A DNA stretch of 64,000 nucleotides, from positions 1-64,000 of the forward strand of contig NZ_FNVU01000033.1 in NCBI RefSeq assembly GCF_900107965.1. The letters run 5' to 3'. This DNA is from Actinacidiphila yanglinensis (GTDB lineage: Bacteria; Actinomycetota; Actinomycetes; Streptomycetales; Streptomycetaceae). Numbering within the stretch: the first letter of the stretch is position 1; each line of letters starts with the position of its first letter. Below the pieces are notes generated by a model. It made no database searches. It had not been told where the DNA came from and saw only the letters and a list, made by a program, of their open reading frames with translations. This document shows positions 60,286 to 64,000 of the stretch, piece after piece. Made by a program: the position numbers and the translations under genes.

Positions 60286-61742
60286 GCACCGCTTGCGCCG
60301 TGTCGGACCATGGCGAGCGGGCTGACGAGGGAGTCGAACGTCTTCTCGTCGACGAGCCCGCTGTCGAGAGCCGCCTCCTTCAGCGTCTGGTCGTGGGCCA
60401 GCGCGGACTCGGCGATGTGCGCGGCGTTCTGGTAGCCGATGGTCGGGCTCAGCGCGGTGACCAGCATCAGGCTCTCGTCGACGTAGGAGGCGATCCTGTC
60501 GCGGTTGAGCTGGGTGCCGGCAACGGAGAACTCCCGGAACTTCTCCATCCCGTCGGCGAGGATCCGCGCCGAGTGCAGGAAGTTGTTGATGATCACCGGG
60601 CGCATGGCGTTCAGCTCGAAGTTCCCCTGGCTGCCGGCGAAGGCCACGGCGGAGTCGTCGCCCAGCACCTGGATGGCGATCATCACGATGGCCTCGCACT
60701 GGGTCGGGTTGACCTTGCCCGGCATGATCGAGGAGCCGGGTTCGTTCTGGGGCAGCACCAGCTCCGCGAAGCCGGTCCGCGGCCCGGAGGCCAGCCAGCG
60801 CATGTCGTTGGCGATCTTCATCAGGGCGACGGCCAGGCCGCGGAGTGCGGAGTGCGCCCGCACCATGGGATCCAGCGACCCCTGGGCCATGAACTTGTTC
60901 CCGGCCGTCACGTACGGTGTGCCCGTCAACTCGGCGATCCGCGCGGCGACATCACGGCTGAAGTCCTTCGGCGCGTTCAGGCCGGTTCCGACGGCGGTGC
61001 CGCCCAGGGCCAGGGCGAGCAGACCGTCGCGGCAGTGCTCGATCTCCTCGACGCACGCGCGCAGTTGTGCCGCGTAACCGGACCACTCCTGCCCGACGGT
61101 GAGGGGCACCGCGTCTTCGAGGTGGGTGCGCCCGATCTTGACGATCTCCTCCCACTCCTCGGCCTTGGCCTCGATGGAAGCGGCCAACTCCCGGCACTGC
61201 GGCAGGAGATGCTCCTCGATCTCCCGCACGGAAGCGATGTGCATGGCGGTGGGGAAACTGTCGTTGCTGGACTGCCCCATGTTGACGTCGTCGTTGGGGC
61301 CGACCGGTTCCTGCGTGCCGAGCGTGCCGCCGAGCAGCTGGGACGCCCGGTTGGCAATCACCTCGTTGACGTTCATGTTGCTCTGGGTGCCCGAGCCCGT
61401 CTGCCACACGAACAGGGGGAAGTGGTCGTCGAGTTCGCCCGCGATGGCCTCCTCCGCGGCCCGCACGATCGCGTCCCGCTTCCATCCGGGCAGGCGGCCG
61501 GCGGCGGCGTTGACGAGGGCGGCGGCCTTCTTGACGTACCCGTAGGCGTGGTAGACCTCCTTCGGCATCCGGTCGGTGCCGATGGAGAAGTGGACGAGCG
61601 AGCGCTGCGTCTGCGCGCCCCAGTAGCGGTCCGCCGGCACCTCGACAGTGCCCATGCTGTCGAACTCCTGCCGTGTGCCCTCCGCGTGGATCCCGATCGG
61701 GACGTCGCGCATCTTCGGATCGGGTCCGCTGTCCCTGCTCAT
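60282..61742 (-). CDS. fumC: Fumarate hydratase class II (fumarase C)
   Basis: 486 residues from ATG at 61742. The class II fumarase/aspartase superfamily signature GSSIMPGKVNP (about 333-343) is complete, as are QTGSGTQSNMNVNEVIANRA (N-terminal active site) and GRTHLEDAVPLTVGQEW. It interconverts fumarate and malate in the cytoplasm without an iron-sulfur cluster. Its start overlaps the malic-enzyme stop as ATGA, so it is coupled with the enzyme that oxidises malate. As streptomycetes usually have another fumarase, this is probably an additional copy. Confidence 0.95.
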   Translation of the reverse strand: MSRDSGPDPKMRDVPIGIHAEGTRQEFDSMGTVEVPADRYWGAQTQRSLVHFSIGTDRMPKEVYHAYGYVKKAAALVNAAAGRLPGWKRDAIVRAAEEAIAGELDDHFPLFVWQTGSGTQSNMNVNEVIANRASQLLGGTLGTQEPVGPNDDVNMGQSSNDSFPTAMHIASVREIEEHLLPQCRELAASIEAKAEEWEEIVKIGRTHLEDAVPLTVGQEWSGYAAQLRACVEEIEHCRDGLLALALGGTAVGTGLNAPKDFSRDVAARIAELTGTPYVTAGNKFMAQGSLDPMVRAHSALRGLAVALMKIANDMRWLASGPRTGFAELVLPQNEPGSSIMPGKVNPTQCEAIVMIAIQVLGDDSAVAFAGSQGNFELNAMRPVIINNFLHSARILADGMEKFREFSVAGTQLNRDRIASYVDESLMLVTALSPTIGYQNAAHIAESALAHDQTLKEAALDSGLVDEKTFDSLVSPLAMVRHGASGA

Positions 61743-63394
61743 CGCTCCTCCTTCCCATCACTTGTGGGATAGACCGGCACCCACATGGCGTCGTGGACGG
61801 CCTGGACGAGGTTGCCGTGGGACGTCGTCGCCACACCGTCCTCCTCCGCGGCGCGGGCGACGGCGACCGCGACGGTGGCCGAGGAGGCCCGCAGGTCCGA
61901 CACGGGCGGCAGCAGGGACGCGCCCGGCCGGGAGACGTCGACCTGACCGGCGACGGCCTCCGCCGCGGCGAGCAGCATGGTGTCCGTCACGTGGCGGGCG
62001 CCCGCGACGATCGCGCCCAGCCCCAACCCGGGATACAGCAGCGCGTTGTTGGCCTCGCCGATCTCGTACGAGACGCCCTCGTGCTCCACCGGGTCGGCCG
62101 GGATACCGGTGGCGATCAGCGCGCGGCCGTCGGACCAGGCCACGGCGTCGGCCGGCATGACCTCGATCCGGCTCGTCGGGTTGGACAGCGGCAGCAGGAT
62201 CGGGCGTTCGACGCCGTCCGCCAGGGCGCGGACCACGTCCTCGGTGAAGGCCCCGTGGGCGGTCGACGTGCCGATGAGGATGGTCGGCTTCACCTGCCTG
62301 ATCGTGGTGAGGAGATCGATCTCTCCGTCGGCCCACCCGGCGGTCTCGGCCTTCGCGCGCGCGTAGACCTGCTGGTAGTCCGGCAGGTCCGGCATGTCGT
62401 CCGTCACCAGGCCGTGGACGTCGACGAGCCAGACGTTCCCCGTCGCCTGCTCCGGTGTCGCGCCGTCGCGCACCATCGCCGCGTGGATCTGGTCCGCCAT
62501 GCCGGTGCCCGCGGTGCCGGCCCCGAAGACCACCAGCCGCTGGTCGGCCCAGCGTCCTCCGGTCACCTTCAGCGCCGAGAACACCGACGCCATCACGATC
62601 GCGCCGGTCCCCTGCATGTCGTCGTTGAAGATCCGGTACGTGTCGGCGTTGTCCACCAGGATCCGGCGGGCGTTGGACGGTCCGAAGTCCTCGAAGTGCA
62701 GCAGCGCGTCGGGGAACAGCTCGGACGCGGTGCGCAGGTACAGGTCGATGAACGCGTCGTACCGCTCGCCCGTCACCCGCGCGTGCCGATTGCCCAGGTA
62801 CAGGGGGCTGTTGAGCAGGTGCTCGTTGTCCGTGCCGACGTCGAGGTTGACGGCGATGGCGCGGGTCGGGTCGATGCCGGCCGCCGCGGTGTAGACGGCG
62901 AGCTTTCCGATGGAGATGTCGGTGCCGTTGACGCCCCAGTCCCCGATGCCCAGGATCTCCTGGGCATCGGAGACCACGATCAGGTCGACGTCGCCCGGGC
63001 CGAGGCCCAGGGACTCGAAGGACGCCCGCACGTCACCGGGCCGGTCGATGGACAGGTAGACGGCCCGGGAGTCGCGGTAGTCCGTCGACCACTGCTCGAT
63101 CGCCTCACCCACGGTCGGGTCGTACACCACGGGCAGCAGCTCGTCGAGGTGGTCGGCGAGCAGCTTGAAGTACAGCACCTCGTTGCGGTCGTGGATCTCG
63201 TTGAGGTAGATGTACCTGTGCAGGTCGTCGGGCTGGCCTTCGAGTTGCGCGTAGGCCCGGTTCGCCTGCTCGTCGAGGGTCTCGACCGCGGCCGGCAACC
63301 GCCCGGTGATACCGAGCCGGGCCCTCTCCTCCAGCGTGTACGCGGTACCGCGGTTGTGGATGCGATCCTGCAGCGCGGTCGGTGTGACAGGCAT
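61739..63394 (-). CDS. maeA: NAD-dependent malic enzyme (SfcA/MaeA type)
   Basis: 551 residues from ATG at 63394. All the family blocks are there: YIYLNEIHDRNEVLYFKLL (catalytic Tyr region), PVVYDPTVGEA, LGIGDWGVNGTDISIGKLAVYTAAAGI (Lys), NLDVGTDNEHLL, FEDFGPSNA and NDDMQGTGAI. It converts malate to pyruvate and CO2 with NAD; a malolactic (NAD-requiring) function has the same sequence class. Coupled with fumarase, it would drain fumarate to pyruvate. It is transcribed ahead of fumC from the region 63395-63476. Confidence 0.92.
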   Translation of the reverse strand: MPVTPTALQDRIHNRGTAYTLEERARLGITGRLPAAVETLDEQANRAYAQLEGQPDDLHRYIYLNEIHDRNEVLYFKLLADHLDELLPVVYDPTVGEAIEQWSTDYRDSRAVYLSIDRPGDVRASFESLGLGPGDVDLIVVSDAQEILGIGDWGVNGTDISIGKLAVYTAAAGIDPTRAIAVNLDVGTDNEHLLNSPLYLGNRHARVTGERYDAFIDLYLRTASELFPDALLHFEDFGPSNARRILVDNADTYRIFNDDMQGTGAIVMASVFSALKVTGGRWADQRLVVFGAGTAGTGMADQIHAAMVRDGATPEQATGNVWLVDVHGLVTDDMPDLPDYQQVYARAKAETAGWADGEIDLLTTIRQVKPTILIGTSTAHGAFTEDVVRALADGVERPILLPLSNPTSRIEVMPADAVAWSDGRALIATGIPADPVEHEGVSYEIGEANNALLYPGLGLGAIVAGARHVTDTMLLAAAEAVAGQVDVSRPGASLLPPVSDLRASSATVAVAVARAAEEDGVATTSHGNLVQAVHDAMWVPVYPTSDGKEER

Positions 63395-63476
63395 GGCGAC
63401 GTACCCCTTCGGCGGGTTGCGAGCGGTTGGCGGTCGGGCGCCCGCGCCGGGGGCGCCACGCCGGCGCGGTGCCGGT

Positions 63477-64000
63477 TCAGGCCGAGACCGGCGTCTCCGG
63501 CTTCATCTTGTAGGCGTTCCTGATGGCCTGGTGACGGGTTCCGAGGCCGTCGGTGACCTTGCGCTCCCACGGCACCTGCTGGAGCTGCTTCGTCTCGTCG
63601 ATCATCGACTTGGGCTCCAGGTTCCGGAAGCCGTCCACCTCGCCCGCCGCGACGGCCGTCAAGGTGGCGAAGACCGCCTCGGGGTCGAACTGGGCCCGGG
63701 GGAAGGCGAGTTGCGAGTAGTCGAAGAGCCGCTCCGACGGGTCGTCCTCCCAGCTCTCCCACGTCTGGAACATCCGGTCGTTGAACCCGGTCAGGAACGG
63801 ACCCGGATTGACCGTGGCCACCTCGACGTTGTACTCCTGCAGCTCGTACGCCATGGTCTCCGCGATCGCCTCGATCGCGTGCTTGGACGCCGAGTAGATG
63901 CCCGTGAACGGATTGACGTTCAGGCCCTCCCGCGAGGAGACCCACACGATGCGGCCCTCACCGCGCTTGATCATCTGCTTGGCGATGCCCTGGGTCAGCA
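63477..64000 (-). CDS. SDR family oxidoreductase, C-terminal part (runs off right edge)
   Basis: About 174 codons are visible, from the window edge to the stop at 63477. GRIVWVSSREGLN includes the catalytic Ser, and YSASKHAIEAIAETMAYEL the Tyr and Lys of the SDR set. VNPGPFLTGF is the usual loop after it. The C-terminal tail of about 90 residues resembles the SDR at 24681. The start and the NAD(P) loop lie beyond the window. It is upstream of the malic enzyme on the same strand, 82 bases away, and may be in the same unit. Confidence 0.85.
   Translation of the reverse strand, partial: LTQGIAKQMIKRGEGRIVWVSSREGLNVNPFTGIYSASKHAIEAIAETMAYELQEYNVEVATVNPGPFLTGFNDRMFQTWESWEDDPSERLFDYSQLAFPRAQFDPEAVFATLTAVAAGEVDGFRNLEPKSMIDETKQLQQVPWERKVTDGLGTRHQAIRNAYKMKPETPVSA

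Noticed and set aside
1..64000. Secondary-metabolite biosynthetic cluster
   Set aside because: No polyketide, peptide or terpene synthase is present. The LAL regulator, BBE oxidase and tailoring-like genes are scattered and have local regulators of their own.

Overview
The window is high-GC actinomycete DNA, most like a Streptomyces chromosome arm. Codon third positions are almost all G or C. GTG and TTG starts follow strong GGAGG-type ribosome sites. There are many TetR and LysR regulators, F420/FMN-type oxidoreductases, secreted glycosidases and proteases, and an LAETG cell-wall protein. I see no rRNA or tRNA gene, no CRISPR array, no transposase and no replication origin. Nearly everything looks like accessory metabolism with its local regulator.

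Layout. 1-7500: a catabolic operon on the minus strand (alpha/beta hydrolase, FAD hydroxylase, HyuA, HyuB with a zinc-ribbon tail), next to the edge of a membrane-protein gene. HyuA is split by a frameshift. 7500-13100: three related TetR genes, each with its own target: the operon above, a secreted hydrolase plus Ohr, and an MFS pump. 13100-21200: nitroreductase, quinone oxidoreductase, DJ-1/AraC regulator, a histidine phosphatase-like protein, an orphan SecY, an SGNH hydrolase and a BBE-like FAD oxidase. 21600-32800: LAETG surface protein, two SDR/TetR pairs, Nudix, LLM oxidoreductase, Ku, Lrp-type regulator, aldo-keto reductase, quinone oxidoreductase and HxlR regulator. 33400-39900: two large secreted GH78 rhamnosidases facing each other across a terminator, both with LacI-type operators. 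40100-50800: small enzyme/regulator pairs (quinone reductase, Vat-type acetyltransferase with TetR, DJ-1 protein, CGNR protein, amidase with EamA exporter and LysR, MFS with LysR, PPOX protein) and a glycosyltransferase remnant. 51200-58200: a LAL-family LuxR regulator, an 811-residue secreted protein of unknown function and a sedolisin protease. 58600-64000: DMT transporter, DJ-1 protein, and a malic enzyme-fumarase operon, ending in a truncated SDR.

The most striking structure is a local regulon. A 14-bp dyad with consensus AGAMCGWWCGKTCT occurs nine times (one copy weak), only in five promoters. Four of these promoters carry a near-identical block in which the dyad abuts a TTGACA/TTGACG -35 box, and most have a second dyad just after the -10 box. 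The targets are the left-edge membrane protein, the hydrolase-hydroxylase-HyuAB operon, the orphan SecY and the BBE-like oxidase. The fifth promoter belongs to the TetR gene at 7523, which is therefore the likely repressor. Co-regulating a second translocon channel with an oxidation/carboxylation pathway is unexpected and is the best candidate here for an undescribed system.
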